Assembly: GCA_948470475.1 (NCBI GenBank)
Contig: OX419337.1
Coordinates: forward strand, 39,310,616-39,374,615
Length of the DNA: 64,000 nt
Direction: 5' to 3'
DNA from: Galaxea fascicularis
Taxonomy: Eukaryota > Cnidaria > Anthozoa > Scleractinia > Euphylliidae
Shown piece by piece: positions 40,971 to 54,359 of the stretch. Each line of letters begins with the position of its first letter. Within the stretch, counting starts at the first letter, position 1. The notes beneath the pieces were generated by a model. It was not told where the DNA came from, ran no database searches, and saw nothing but the letters and a program-made list of their open reading frames with translations. A program made the position numbers and the translations under genes.

Positions 40971-43900
40971 GCTCGACAGCTACTATTAACTGCGCATGCT
41001 GCAATAGCTCTAGCCGCTGTACCAGTAAGTTCCTCATTTGGAATGTTCAATATGTCCACAAGTGTCTGGCATCCTTTACATCTCAACACCTCCAAAGGAC
41101 CGTTGGGATCTTTAGCCATTTCCCCAATTGCCCCAACAATATGGAGCTGAACCTTTATTAGATCATTAGAAAGTAACATTAGGCTCTTTGAATTTCAGCA
41201 TGAATAAGTATGTTAATTGAGTAGTATTTTTACTTGGTTCTTTTTATTGCGCTTCACAATTTAAATTGCACAGCCATGTTTTTTGGAGATCATCAGAAAT
41301 TGCGACCATTTAAAATGGAACCTACTTAGGAGTAATTTCTCGTGTTGTTGTTACGGTGATCTTGACGACCTTGTCGTGGCATGAAATTGTTAGTGGTTTT
41401 CTATGAAACAGCTGTTCTAAAGGTGCTCTTAAAATATGCGGTATATATCTTAGTAATATTACGTACTTGTTCTGGAAGTATGTCTTCCTCCTCTTCATTT
41501 TGAAGAAGTTTAACGAGTGTTTCTACCACTTTGACTGCCATTAACCTGAAAAGAAATCCAGTACAAACACTCAATATTTGTTTTTTCTTTGCTTGGCTTG
41601 TTATCATGTAAAACGCGGGATTAGATGAGCCAAAAATTGAAAAGAAAAGGACATTAAAGGATATATCTATTGATTCTAAGTTTCGTTTCATCTTACGAAA
41701 AATTATTGAATGCACGGTGTAAACCTGGCGCCTCGATTGGTCTAGACGAGTTTGTGATTAAAGTATAAAGACGCACGAATGAGGTCATGAGTCAAAGACA
41801 GCACAACACAACAGATAATATATAAAACAAATATATTCTATTTATCAGTACGTGTTTACTTTGATTGGCGCACACACTGCCAAATGGAATCTGCTTTTTA
41901 AAACTCACTGATCACTGTCGTCATTGATAACTTTACTTGAATAGTTCAAGTCATGGAATATCGATCCGGTCTGAGGTCAAGTCCTTCAAATGACCTATAT
42001 TCTAAGACAGTTTTGCAAGTTACGAAGCTTAGAACAATAGCCAGACGGAAAATCACTTCCTTAATCATCCCGACAATTTTATATTGGAAAGTTTTTCGAA
42101 ATTTCGAGGCTATTCGAAGATCTCAAGATTCCTGGTATCTCACAATCGACCAAAAGTATGCGCGCACAAACATTTTAAGTATCATAAGACGACAAAGATA
42201 TTAAGGTAAGTTGCCTACCTTCTTGCATTGTATTCACTGATTGCACATTTCCAGATGGCACCTGTTACAGCAGCCAGCAGCTTCTTGTTATCTTGGCGAG
42301 AAAGAAGCGACACAAGCGTGTTCAGTCCGCCGCAATCATACACCGCTTTTCTTGTCTGTTCATCCACAGCGCACTGCAATAAAATGGCGGGAAATTGTTG
42401 GAGGAAAAGTAAAGTCCTGAGTTGGCAATATGGTTATAGTACAAGATCAGACCATTTTCTGTTAGGGACAAAATAAAGGAGGGGTTCCACCTTGAGATTC
42501 CAAAGTTTGAAGCAATACGGGCATAGATCACCCTTGGATAACTTGATTAATCTGCCCCAGGTAATGATAAAGGAGAAGAAAATCCGCAAAGACGCGAAAG
42601 TGTCGAAAGTGATAAGCCTCATACGCAGTCCAATCTTTCCCAGTTATTTTAGTTAGAATCAAGGGCTCGGAGCTAGTTAAGAAGGTTTCCAAATCACTTT
42701 TACTAGAATCATTTTGGCTCGTATTTCTTCTCCAGGTGCTTGATTTTTTTATTTATTTATTTTTTATTATTACAGCAATTTTATTTACAGGACGCAACAT
42801 TTACATTACACGCAATACTGATACGTATACTATACTTTCGTTTACACTTGCGCAATTGTAACTTGCACTACTTATACTTAAACTGTTTATACATACACTA
42901 GTAAGAATACATACATTACAATACAGCTACTTTTGTCAAGTTAGATTAGGTTCAGTTACCTTAAATATTGCGTTAGCGCAGTAGCCTTGAAGTTCATCGT
43001 TGTCTGTTTGTAGACGACGAACAATCGCTGTTATCATATTCTCTTTGTAGAACGCTTCTCTGAAACGAGTCTGTCAAAAGGTAAACACAGACCGACAGTC
43101 AACTTCTACAAACGGACAACTCTCCCTGATGGACACTCCCCTCTCTAAAGCATGTCTTTTCTTATTTCCCTACTCACTGCACTCCACCTCAGACCACTGC
43201 AATTTATAGTCCAATACTCTAACTGCGGCTTACGGGCACCCCACGCCATGGAATGGCGCACTGCGCAATACCGTCCTACTCTATGTAACGCGGCGCCGCG
43301 CCAGGCAACCCGCACCAGTTTCCTTTTAGCGCTTTAGGTGAACCTATTATCATCTCGGTTTGCTTACCTCTACTGCGCACTCTTGTGCAAGTCCTACGAT
43401 GGGAATAAGGAACTCGTCTTTGTCCAGTTTGATGAGTTTAGCAAGCAAAGGAACACTACCAGCCTTGTAAATTGCTGATCTGTATCAACAAGAGTCATCT
43501 CAGTTACAGGAGACTTGAGGCTAATGATAGTTTGATACGACTAACGGTAAATTTCAATTTTGAATTTTCCAGCTATAAATAACATCGGTTCTGTTTAGAG
43601 GAAGACACATCAAATTTGGCACATGACATTAACCAGAGTCACAGAACCACATGCATATAAAATATATAAGCGCCTTGTGTGACTGAATAATCTATAATGA
43701 GCACTTAGCGAGACTAACGGAAAGTAGTAAAAGCGACGAGTTTTAGTCCTGACATAATCGCTGGAGTGGATCACTAATACCTTCGTGATAAGACACGTGA
43801 TATTACAAACCTACTGCGCGTGCTCTTACTGCAACTCCAAAGCGCAAGTGCTGCATTGCGGGCTACTTCCAAATCTGCTCCTTCTGATGAGCGCCTTCCA

Positions 43901-45829
43901 TAATTGTCTTTCCCATCCTCGTAGCTCAGTAAACCAACCTATCGTAGCAAAACATGAACAATACGTCCTAAGTAAAATAAATGTGGCTAAGTAAAATGAA
44001 GCCAACCCTCTTCCCCACCCACCCCCCTTCCCCCACCCCCCTTCCCTCCCTCCATGCAGTCTCTCACGCCGCTGGGGATAAGAGATAAGGTTAGGAACTT
44101 GAGTAGTAAACAAAGTGAAATGATCAAGTCAACTTTAGTGCAAACTCTACTGCTCACAGTCAATTCAGGGATTATAACCAGTGATTTTGTGGGTATGGTT
44201 AGCAGATTACTTGCCTTAAAATTAATCTTTCGTGCGCATGATAAGAACATAATAGAATGATATACACTCCCTCTCCATTGCCTCAAGCTAAAAAACAACT
44301 ACAAAGGAGCCCCAGCTAATCAATAATTCTCACCAGTTTATATATTCCATCGCATCTTTTCAGAATGTTTCTTCCCACACTTGACTTGGCCATGTTAGCC
44401 AGGTTGGCTGCAGCTAAACCTTGTACTTCCTTTGGAGGACTGGTGATAAGATCAACAAGGATCTGAACTCCTGGAATGTTAGAATGAGATGTAGTAATAC
44501 GCATGTCGGCAGAAATTGGACTTACAAGGTAAACAAAAACTAATAGATTAACAAGTAAATTTATCAATGAACGAAGTCAGTCAGTCAGTCCGTCAGTCAG
44601 TCATGCCCACGATCAGTAAACATCTTGTTGCTTTTCACCTCCAAGAATACAAGCATTCTAAAAAATAATATGAATTATTATCCTTACTTTTACGTTTATA
44701 ATCATAACAAATAAGAACGTTAATGGGAAAAGATTCCACGAAAGAATGGTTAACACTTCAAACAACCGGTGCAATATGAATTACCTCCCATGTTGATAAC
44801 TGCTCGTCTGTTGTATTTGCTGTTCAAAGTCAGCTGTTGAAGAACCTTTAACGCACCGATCTAAAACGGAGTAGAAGTGTTACACAGACGATAACCTATG
44901 TGATAATGATAACTGTATATACAAGTTGAGATTTTTAATGACTTCCTTCAGGCTTGAAAGTATTTTTCTTGTACTACAATTTCAATCCATCCGAAATTAT
45001 TTCGAACATGTACGAGACTTACCAATCTCACATAAAAATCTATTTACGCATTGGTAATTGAATGACCAGTAGAGCAAAGGAACAACCGAACGAAAGAAAA
45101 ACGATGGTGGATACTGTTCACAGCCAACTTTTCAGTCTGTTCGCTGGTGTTTTCCCAGTCTCTCCTCAAACGCACCCGCCATCACTTGCGTCGTCGATGT
45201 CCGTCCACCTTCGCCATCGTGATCGTGATCGTCGTCGTCGTCGGGAGTTCGTCGTCATTGTCGTCGTGGTTGCCATCGTCATTGTCGTCACCGGCCATTC
45301 GTCGTCATCGTCGTCGTAGTCGTCACCATTAACCTTCACCAGTACCAGTTATCACTGTAGTTTGTTTATATGTTATTTTTTATTCTTTTTATTTTACACA
45401 GATCAGTTATTAAAACTGAAATGGTCATCCTGTTAAACTATGTTCATAATTATCGTCATCGTCATCACCACCACACTTCCCGTTCATTTTGAACGATGAT
45501 AAAAAAACCAGGTAGATTAAGACTATCCCAGCAGTTTTAAGTCTTCTCACTACTACGTGGGTCAAAACTCGCTTAACACGACAAAAAAGAAGGGACGAAA
45601 AAATTTGTTTTCTCTGATAATCTGCCTGATAATTTTCTCCTGCAATATGAACGCCGGTATATTCAAGTAACTGTTTACACACCTGGCAATTAACATGGTT
45701 TGTTCGAAGAATGTTGACAAGCACAGTGAGCCCATTCACATCTCTGATGGCCATCTGCGTCATCTCCTGGGTTAAATTAAAGTCTGTTAGGCCGCATAGT
45801 GTTATAACTGTGGCCGTTTGGTTACCAAT
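40971..45829 (-). CDS. ODAD2: ODAD2 (ARMC4) central armadillo exons
   Basis: Nine exons with GT..AG borders and consistent phase: 45683-45829, 44785-44860, 44334-44470, 43811-43938, 43368-43479, 42960-43070, 42219-42373, 41467-41545 and 40971-41152. They encode the conserved ARMC4 core: NQTATVITLCGLTDFNLTQE, AIRDVNGLTVLVNIL, GVQILVDLITSPPKEVQGLA, EVARNAALALWSCSKS, AGSVPLLAKLIKLDKDEFLI, DELQGYCANAIFKCA, LLAAVTGAIWKCAIS, VQLHIVGAIGEMAKDPNGPL. The last exon ends AGCTGTCGAGC/GTAAGT in phase 2, yet the next exon found, 24102 leftward across the provirus, begins in phase 0. About 25 residues present in other ARMC4 proteins are missing here. Confidence 0.9.
45190..45325. repeat. CGT/CAT-rich simple repeat in ODAD2 intron
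   Basis: Imperfect CGTCGTCAT-type triplets; similar GACGAC/GATGATG tracts lie at 22090-22145. They create long low-complexity frames that are not genes. Confidence 0.8.
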
Positions 45830-46509
45830 CTGGAAAAAAAGTCGGAGCATTTGTTGGCAATACATCGCTTGTTATATAGACCTACAGAACGGAAAGAAAA
45901 TCTGATAATTTGGCGAGGTTTAAGTTTGGGCTCCCACATTCTCAAACCGCGAGTCTTCCTTCCTCACTACGCTCGCTTGATACATCTCTTAGGCTATCGA
46001 TTTCGGATGGTTTTTTCAAACAATATAATTGACCACAAGGAAAACACAAGTCCAAAATTGTGCTGATTTCTAAGCATGCGCAATTTCAAGCGGAAGTCCG
46101 GACTTCCGTTTGTTACCCGACCGCTGGTGAAGGGGCGCAAAGACTCCGAGTGCAAAACTGAGGCTCTGCCGGTAGATCACGCATACGTAGTTTACTTCAG
46201 ATAAAGTTAAAGGTTGAAAGGTCCCTGACCTGTCAAAATATTTGGTATGCACTAACGTGTCGAGTAGCGCTCATCTTCAGAGTGACAAAATGAGCTGTGC
46301 CATACAGTTCAAAAGTAATTGCAAGTATGCGCACGTAGAATAAGCTGCAGAAAACAGTGAAACCTAATTATAAGCGTGGAAAATACCAACAGATAAAGTT
46401 AGCATTTTGCGTAAACTTAATATTTTGACACTTAAAAGGAGTTTCTTGAACCTTTAACTTTACCTGTATGGCAAGTGTCAAGAGCTTTTCTTTAATGTGA
46501 CTGTTTTAC

Positions 46510-49500
46510 CTTCAGAAACTTGACAAGCCTTTGTATTTGCCAATACTCGGACGGCAGATCAGCTACGCTCTGATTGAAAAATGAAAACATAGATAGACGG
46601 TAGTAAAACAACAAAGGGATAAAAATGAGGTTCAGCTTTTAAACGTAATTTTTAAATGGGTGAAACTTTTACATTCGGTTTGTATAAGAACATCAGTTAC
46701 GCTACTCGGTTGCGGCTCGTAGCGTTTTTCTATGTTCTTACCACGTTTTGACGTCATCCGTGCGTTTTCAGAGAACACATGCACTGTCAAATGGAATCTG
46801 TTTGTTAATTCTTATTAACAAGTCGTAAGAAAGAAGCAAATTAAACTTGAGCGGCCACCTCTGTCCGTATTAAAGGTCGTCTCACCACTTTGCCGTCCAA
46901 CACTCGATCATCCTCATCTTCACTTTCGGTTGAACTCTCTACTTGCTCGGTTGGAATTCTGGAAACTGTTGATCTCCTCTGCATGTTTTGCCTGTTGTTT
47001 TGACTTGTTTCACAGGGAAATGAATAAAAATGTGGATTAAAACGGCAATAAGAATTTTCTTGTCGAGAAAATCATTACTATTTATGAACATTTCGAGCTG
47101 AGTTGTTATGAATTGTCAAGACTCAAGACTGTGAAAGTTTGTTTCCAAATACTTTTAAAAAATCTCACCTTTCTGTGCGATTTTGCTTTGGTTTAGGTGG
47201 CGGTTTTATGACCTGGCTGTCGCCTTCCTCGTCACTGGATCAGAGAAAACAAGTTTGTCATGAGAACGGGGAGTTTCCTATCACAATGAAATTGTCACTA
47301 ATTAGCTTTCATTGAGGGTACTAAACAATCCACGCATCCATCGTCCGATAGTTCGTTCTTCCCTCCGTCCCGTTTCCCGAGGGCCCGCTCGCCGCCCGTC
47401 CACCCCCCGCTCGTCTTTCCGCTGCCCGCGCGTTCATTTATCCGTCCTAGTTACATCCATTCATGTCTACCAATCTAATTATCCGCCCGCCCGCCCGCCC
47501 GCGCGCCCGTCCGTCCGTCCGTCCGCATATCCATCATACATAAGAGACTTCACTCACCTGTCCACTCCTACCACAAGACCTAAATTTCTCCATCTCATAG
47601 AAGGCTTCCGCGGAAGCTGTTTTTCTTTCTTCTGTTTCTTTTTCACTTTCTTAACTGGCTTCCTGTAAAGAAAGGAAAATTATATACGAAAAATAGTCAA
47701 ACGTAATCAAGATGAAGACAAAAATCCTGCCAGGAGGGACACAATCCTATGCTTCTTGCTTCTGATTGATCGTGCGTTTTCCAGCTTTGCGGTTGAATGG
47801 CAGATTACTAGCTCTTCCACTTAATACAGTCGCATCATTTTATACTACTTTCTCTTTCAACAAATTCCTGTCTTCCCTTTGTGCAAATTCAAGAACTGCA
47901 TGTTAGTTTTTGACTCGTACACGGTGTCCCCTTTTGTAATGTCATGTGAAACTACGCGATTCGTGAAATGCCATTAACTGCATATGTGATTCGTGAATTT
48001 AGGATAAATTGAAAGGCCGCACGACTCGTGATTGGAAACACCTTCAGCCCTCTCTGGCTCCCCTTTCACCCTGCTCTAAGAGCTTCGCACCTTTCCTCTT
48101 GTTTTTCCTTCATCTTCTCTTTAGCTTCTTGTTGTATTTCTTCGTCTGGGTCGCTATCACTCAGATATTTCTCAAGAAATGAATTCTAAGAGCAAATAAA
48201 AGATGCGCAGACGTTAAAAAAGAAAAATTGAGAGATCTGCTCAAGAAAAAGATAATCAATTCAGTGCACTGAAGACCTATCAACAAGTACACGTCCAGAT
48301 TTGAAGGAAGTGACCCGTAGAAGTGGCCCGATATTATACTTCTTTCTCCGATAATCATAAAACATGATCGATGGGTTACTTTGCCACCTACATTTCTCTG
48401 TACAGTGTCCTTTGGCGGTGATTCTTCTTTGTCCACGATGTTCTAAGAAAAAAAAAAGAGTTAATGAATATTTCACTGATTTTTAATTTTCACGACTGAT
48501 GCTGCATTTGGAAGGAAGTGCATTACTTGTTTTGAACTTGTATTTCTGAATGGCCGACTGTCATTTGAATGTGGGGGCGGGGGGGGGAGGCTATCGTCGG
48601 TTAATATCACTGAATAGTACACATCACGATTAGGAGGACAGAGAGGAGAAAACGAGTAAAAGGTAAACAAAGTAGAAGGAAAAACAGAACAAATCTAGGA
48701 GCGAGTCAGCAGGAACAACCGTAAGTTACCCCGCCATCATCATCAGCCATCTTTGTTGATTGTTTCGTGGCTTGACTTTCATTACTTTCTTGCTTTTCTT
48801 CATTCTCCTGTGAATAAAAAAAAACATGAAAAACTTGAACAGTACCTACCATGTTTACGCATAATTTAAACTCTATTCCTAAATATGCTTTGTTACATTC
48901 ATACATGATTTACTTACTTATTTAAACACGGTAAAATCTTCAAGTATTAGACGATATAATTGATAGAAAAGTTTAATTGCATCAACACTGTTTTACAAGA
49001 TTGCCGTGTGGGATCCTGACAGACAATTGTTGTCATTTGGCCGAATGTTAAAACGTCCAAGAGAGTCTAATTTCCGTAAATTGACGGGTAGGCTGTTCCA
49101 TAATAGCGCCCCACTGTAGCCAAGGGCGCGCTTATAATAGCTCGTGTGTGGCTTGGGCAAGTCTAGTTTGATTCCAGGATATCGTTGGATAGTGTCAAGC
49201 GTCAACACAAAACACCTGTGTACTTTTTGAAACAAAACGAAAAATTGTCTCCTTTTCATAGGTTAATTTTTACCGACTGCTGGGTCATTTCTTTTCCAAC
49301 CGGTTTTGTTAGCCCTGTGTTCAACCGGAACGTACCTTGACTTCAGTTGCGTTGTATTCTTTGGAGTGACTTGTTTCCTTCTCTGGTGTCGCTATCTCTG
49401 TTTCCTGTAAGATGAACAGTCGTGGCTTAAAAGTTGATTATAAAACTCACCATAATCACTTTTATCTCAAAATTCCTATTTTCACGCCATTCTTATGTGT

Positions 49501-51630
49501 GGACCGTTTGCACCTTTGGATAACGTAGAATGAAAAACTTAGGCCCCGTTCAGACTAAGTGCCCGTTCGGCGGCATCGTTCCCGGGCACTAAAAAGGGCG
49601 CTGTCTGTTTACCAGATTAACATTTATTCTGTCTTATGAGAATATAACTTTGAAAACGATGTCCTAACAATACCAAACTTTGAAACGATGTCGTAACAGT
49701 TGAAAATGTCCTCGAGATTCGAAAATGCCCTATAAGATCTGATCTGTACCACACTCGCCGAGGATAGAATAAAAACTTATATTTAAGCGAACGAACAAAC
49801 AAGGCTAAATAATGAACTAATATATGCGAAAACGTACAATTACAAATCTTAACACAAAAGGGTCACGTAACACAGTAAAGTCTAGAAAATTCTATTTAAA
49901 CACACTAATGATCGTAATTGTCTCCTGCTAACACATTAATGATCGTAATTGTCTCTTGCTCACTGTCTCGACACCTCAGTGCCCTGGACCGAGAATGTTC
50001 ACACTCGGGCAGAAGGCTTGGTGCCCAGTTTATCTCTTTGAGTACTCCGCAATATTGCTGCCATTTTGGTGACTGCATCGTAGGGAAACAAGGGAAAAGA
50101 CGCGGGAACACATGAAAGCGTGTTCAGACAAGTTCCCGTGCCCGGGAACGGTGCCCGAGTACTACCCTTGGAGGTAGTGCCTGTGCCCAGGCACCAACGA
50201 AAAGCTATGTTCAGACTAGTGCCCGTTCCCGAAAATCGGGCACAGGCACCTAGTCTGAACGGGGCCTTAGATGGGAGAATGTTCCAAAAAGCAGATAAAG
50301 CTAGCCATTAAAAATTAATTGTGTGAAAAAATTCACTTGCAAAAATCAAATGTCACCAGTCAAAGCAAATGCCTCAACGAAACAGTCACATCTAATGAAA
50401 GCTCATATCACCTTTTACAACATGGCAAACAGCACCAGAATAAAATTTCTGCTTTTAACATGGCTTTCAACAGAATGGTTTCATTTTTTCATCGACAGAT
50501 CTACCTCACACAGGATAATAAACAACTTCAAAGCAACTTTAAAGTACGACTCAGTAGCTTTAAAATAGGAATATCGAGCAAGCTCCTCGTCTACTTCTGA
50601 TGAAGGAATTGTCGCAATGCTAACCCCGAATTGTCTCGATCGCTGTGTTCGAGAATGTTTAGTCCAATTAGCTACATGCGCATGCTATTGCATTAACTTG
50701 CATTTGGACGTGGCTTTTTCGTAATTCTTAAATTGCCATCTACGGTTACAATAGATGAGCTAGCACCTGCTAGCAGGCTAATCATTGCGATTTCAGTCCA
50801 ATACGAAGAATTTCTAGCCTTAGTTTTGTCTCACCTTCGTTTCCTTCGTGCTCGATCATCAATCACGCGAGGAAATATGACAGAACTGCGTGAATAGATG
50901 CTTCCGCTGACCTATAGAATATTTGTTGGTGGTAGTTGGTAGCCCTTTGAGGAGGTTTCAGAATCCTCTTTAGGATTCATGTAAAGAAACATAGAATCCA
51001 GTTTTAGATTTTAGTATCCGGAATCCGGCGGATTCTCCCAAACAAACACCGCCTAGATAATAAACTGTACAGAAAACTTTAGGAAACAACTTGGTAGGTT
51101 GCGTTTGTTTGGAAAAAAATTCGATTATCCAGATTATCCAGGTTCTCGTTTTCCAAAAGAAAAGCACAGGCAAGGAAACTCGGTTTGAATAATATAGAAG
51201 TGAGGAACTTTTCAATTCCGTTAGATTCCGCAGTAATATAAATATTTCATGTATTGCCTTTATTTACCTACCTTATTCTCTTTCTCCAAACCACTTTTTG
51301 ATCTCGCTGAGTTCTTCCGAGTTCCTTGCTTACTTTCATTTTGAATGATATCTGCCAGTTCCTGTTTGAAAGAAAAACATTGATTAAAAGGAGCAAAAAA
51401 GAGAGATAGGCATATGTTTAGGTTTCGCACTTGAACATTTCGAAGTTACGAAGAGGAGAGGACGTGAGAACTTTAAAAAAAAAAATCCGATAATGGAGGT
51501 TATGAGTTCCAGTTCAGGCACTATTTGCACAATTTGGTTTTGTCGCCTTGTTGCTACTATCAGTGAATTTGATGGGATTAACGTGACCAACCTCAAATCG
51601 TGCATCCATTTCGGCGTCTATGTCAGACAT
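46510..51630 (-). CDS. ODAD2: ODAD2 (ARMC4) 5' exons, acidic N terminus
   Basis: Ten exons in frame: 51592-51630 (MSDIDAEMDARFE), 51272-51361, 49336-49404, 48730-48807, 48392-48442, 48091-48185, 47558-47662, 47169-47234, 46886-46991 and 46510-46569. The product is a Glu/Lys/Ser-rich low-complexity leader (KEKMKEKQEER, VKKVKKKQKKEKQ, STESEDEDDR) ending SVADLPSEYWQIQRLVKFLK, the conserved entry into the armadillo domain. A splice acceptor-like TTTTTTGTGACAG just before the start suggests an upstream non-coding exon. With the other blocks the gene covers 30.5 kb and encodes at least 829 residues. Confidence 0.85.
47340..47530. repeat. CCGT/CCGC simple-sequence tract
   Basis: GCCCGCCC and GTCCGTCC runs within an ODAD2 intron, much more GC-rich than the surroundings. 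Confidence 0.8.
48960..49259 (-). pseudogene. LINE ORF2 C-terminal fragment
   Basis: Minus-strand frame with LDTIQRYPGIKLDLPKPHTS and RALGYSGALLWNSLPVNLRK, the hallmark tail of animal non-LTR retrotransposon ORF2 proteins. No reverse transcriptase core is present. A 5'-truncated insertion in an ODAD2 intron. Confidence 0.75.
49542..50266. mobile_element. PIF/Harbinger-like MITE (TTA duplication)
   Basis: Ends GGCCCCGTTCAGACTA and TAGTCTGAACGGGGCC, flanked by TTA at 49539-49541 and 50267-50269. GTGCCCGTTC / GGGCACAGGCAC motifs recur inside. 725 bp, no transposase. A three-base TTA/TAA duplication suits PIF/Harbinger. Confidence 0.75.
50270..51271. other. ODAD2 intron, no feature
   Basis: Only short chance frames. 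A GGATTC/GAATCC-rich patch at 50965-51035 has no clear repeat structure. Confidence 0.5.
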
Positions 51631-54359
51631 CGTGTTTGAATCTGTCACAAAAAATAATAAAATAAAATAATGTAAGATAACACAATAGAACATAACCTGG
51701 ATAACGTAACGTTAAGTGACATAATGAAACGTGAGTTGACTAAACGCCTCTTCATATGACTCTTCATATGCCCGTTTGACTGGGCTAGCCCCGTTTCCGA
51801 GATCTCGCCACACCGCTTAATCGACTTTCGATGTGCTCTTATGAGAGGGCGGGCTCGGTCGCCGAGATCTCGGTTTTTCCAACCGGGATCTCGGGAACCG
51901 GGCCGGAAATTTTTGCCATATGAACACTTCAGCCCGGTTACCGAGAGGAAAATAATACAATGCATTTTCGTGATAGAACGTACATTACTGGAGATATTAG
52001 TTCTCTTTTCGTCGAAAATGAAGCTAGGAATAGTTTCATTAGATAGTTAACATTAATTCAAAGGAAATTTGAGGCAACTTAAACAAAGAAAATCGAGAAA
52101 TTCTCGCTAGGCTTGTTCGTTAAATTTCACGCCTTCATGGTCGCGTCGCCAATTTTTCAAATGTTTCATCTCGGAAAGCGGGTTGAAAGTCGCTATATGA
52201 GGACGCCCTAACGTAACGACAATTTACTGCTACCACACAAATTAAGAGTCAAAAGCCGCTAAAGATTTAAAGATAAGTTGCAAAATCAGTTAACAAACTG
52301 TGAAATCTGGTAGAACCATCTGTTTCAGTGAGGTTGCAGTTTTTAGGACAGAGAACCGAAAAATGTTGCACTTTTCACGGTTATAAAAATGTAGAAAATT
52401 AGCTCATAAAACAACTCAAGATTTATAGTTGAGCCCACATGTTAATTGCAATTGATGTGTTAAACAAACGTTTGGAGAACCTTCAACCCGGGCCTTCAAC
52501 CTTAAGAATCTGAACTACGTCCAAACTACCTCCGGTTCAATTCTTGTGGCTATTCTCGAGATTTTCATGAAAACTGTGTAGCTGTATTCCTATTAGTCTA
52601 AATAACACTCAAGGATTTTTGTGTTGAACGTAAATACAAAGTCATTCTAAAAGAACGGAAATATGCATGCCGGCTGTAGCCTTGTGTCTAGTAGAGTAAA
52701 CAGAATGCGCAGAACTCATATCTTACTATTGACATAAAATCGATGAAGTCGACGAATAAAATCTAACAAACATTTGCTCTTTAATATTTTGACTTGTGGT
52801 AGAAAAATATTCTTTAAAATTGTTACATCAAGAGAACTGGTAAATATCTGTAAATTCCTTTGAGAACGTCGTATGGAATAATTTTAAATGCAATGTGTTT
52901 TTTTCAATTCCATAAAATGAAAATACCGTGTTCACGTTTCAGTGATTAAAGTGTTTTTGTATATCAGAAACTGGTGTTATATCGCTTAAGTTTACAAGCC
53001 TTATAAGTTCTGACACCAACCTTGTAAATATCAAGATGACGTTTCTGTTCCTTAGCGTCGAGCCACAATAATATCATTCAATTTTTTCAAACCATTCGTT
53101 CAATTCGAAATAACCATCGACACGAGAATATTCCAAATCGTTGGGTTCTAAAGCCAGTTTGTAATCACAGAACTGACGAAGAATTTTAACGCTTCAGATT
53201 TAAAGCCGCACATCATGAAAGATAATCGGTTGAAGTGAAATGAAACGCTGCAATATGCAGCACTTTGTCGCTAGTACTTGTTACCATAGCAACAAAATGG
53301 CCATCGCTAGCAGGTGCTTTTACTCGGTAAAGACACCCTTCTTTGTCGAAGGTGGTTAATATTTTATCTATTTAGGCTTCTGCTAAGCAACCCGAAGAGA
53401 AGTTTGAACCACCCTAATAATTTTGCTATGTAAATGTTTTATTAACCAGAACAACATTCACAGTTTTGTGCATCCTCAGTCGCTAACCTGCCAAAGAAAG
53501 GACACAAACACTGACAAATCCTCAAAGACGTTTAAATAAAACATTTTCCTTGATTTTGAGGGTAGTTTATTTTCTCTAATTTACACAATTATTCAGAATC
53601 CTTTTAACGTCCCCCGACTCAGTTCAATGGAGTGACAGATCAACGCCATGATTATGACAGAACTCATTTCATTTGCTGTCGAAAGCGATTCCAGTTTATT
53701 TTGATATCATTTTATTGCATTCTCAAGTTGTTCAGCAATTCTCATAACACTTCCTCAAACAGCAATGTTTCGAATAGCTGATTTTGTGACGAAAAACAGT
53801 TTTAGCTAAGTGGTCATTAGAAATTTGCAACTCCTTCACGGAAAAGTTTTGTTCAGGATAGAATCTACTTTGACCTATATGAAGAAATGAAAAGAATAAA
53901 AAATGTAACATTGATGGTGCAAGGGCCAGATAACAGCCGTTTCATTGGTACTTTGCAAAGTGGCCATCTCGATTACAAAGGATGCACACAGTTAATCTGA
54001 TCAACCAAACAAATTAGGTATGGATAAAATCCATTAACTTTTCAGCATTAAAGTTTTTGTAGTATAGCCCAAGTATTTCAGTATTATATCGTGGGTCCAA
54101 TACAACATCTTTAAGTTGTGGTAGCCCAGGAAAAATGAGTCACATCTTTTCAAGACAATGGCGACTTGTAGTTAGATCTTGCTGCTTTTACGTTTTTGAG
54201 TAGCTATAACCATTCGTATAGAAAAATTGACAACATCTAAGGTATAATTTTCTTTCTTAAAAGTCATAAAGCTTGACATGAATGTCTGTTGTTCAAAAGC
54301 TGGAACACGTAGTTCTAAAGCTACATGGTGGCAGATGTGATTTGCCGGGATACTGCTGG
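51631..54359. other. Intergenic between ODAD2 start and Otx stop
   Basis: 51750-52205 is rich in CCGAGATCTCGG-type palindromes with CATATG-like arms and may be an old foldback element. The rest is AT-rich; the rightmost part is presumably the 3' UTR of the minus-strand Otx gene. No exon seen. Confidence 0.45.

Noticed and set aside
43826..44113. Gly/Arg-rich minus-strand ORF
   Set aside because: Overlaps an ODAD2 exon in the wrong frame and continues into a C-rich intron tract.
45062..45332. Overlapping Ser/Val-rich frames
   Set aside because: Translate a CGTCGT simple repeat in an ODAD2 intron.
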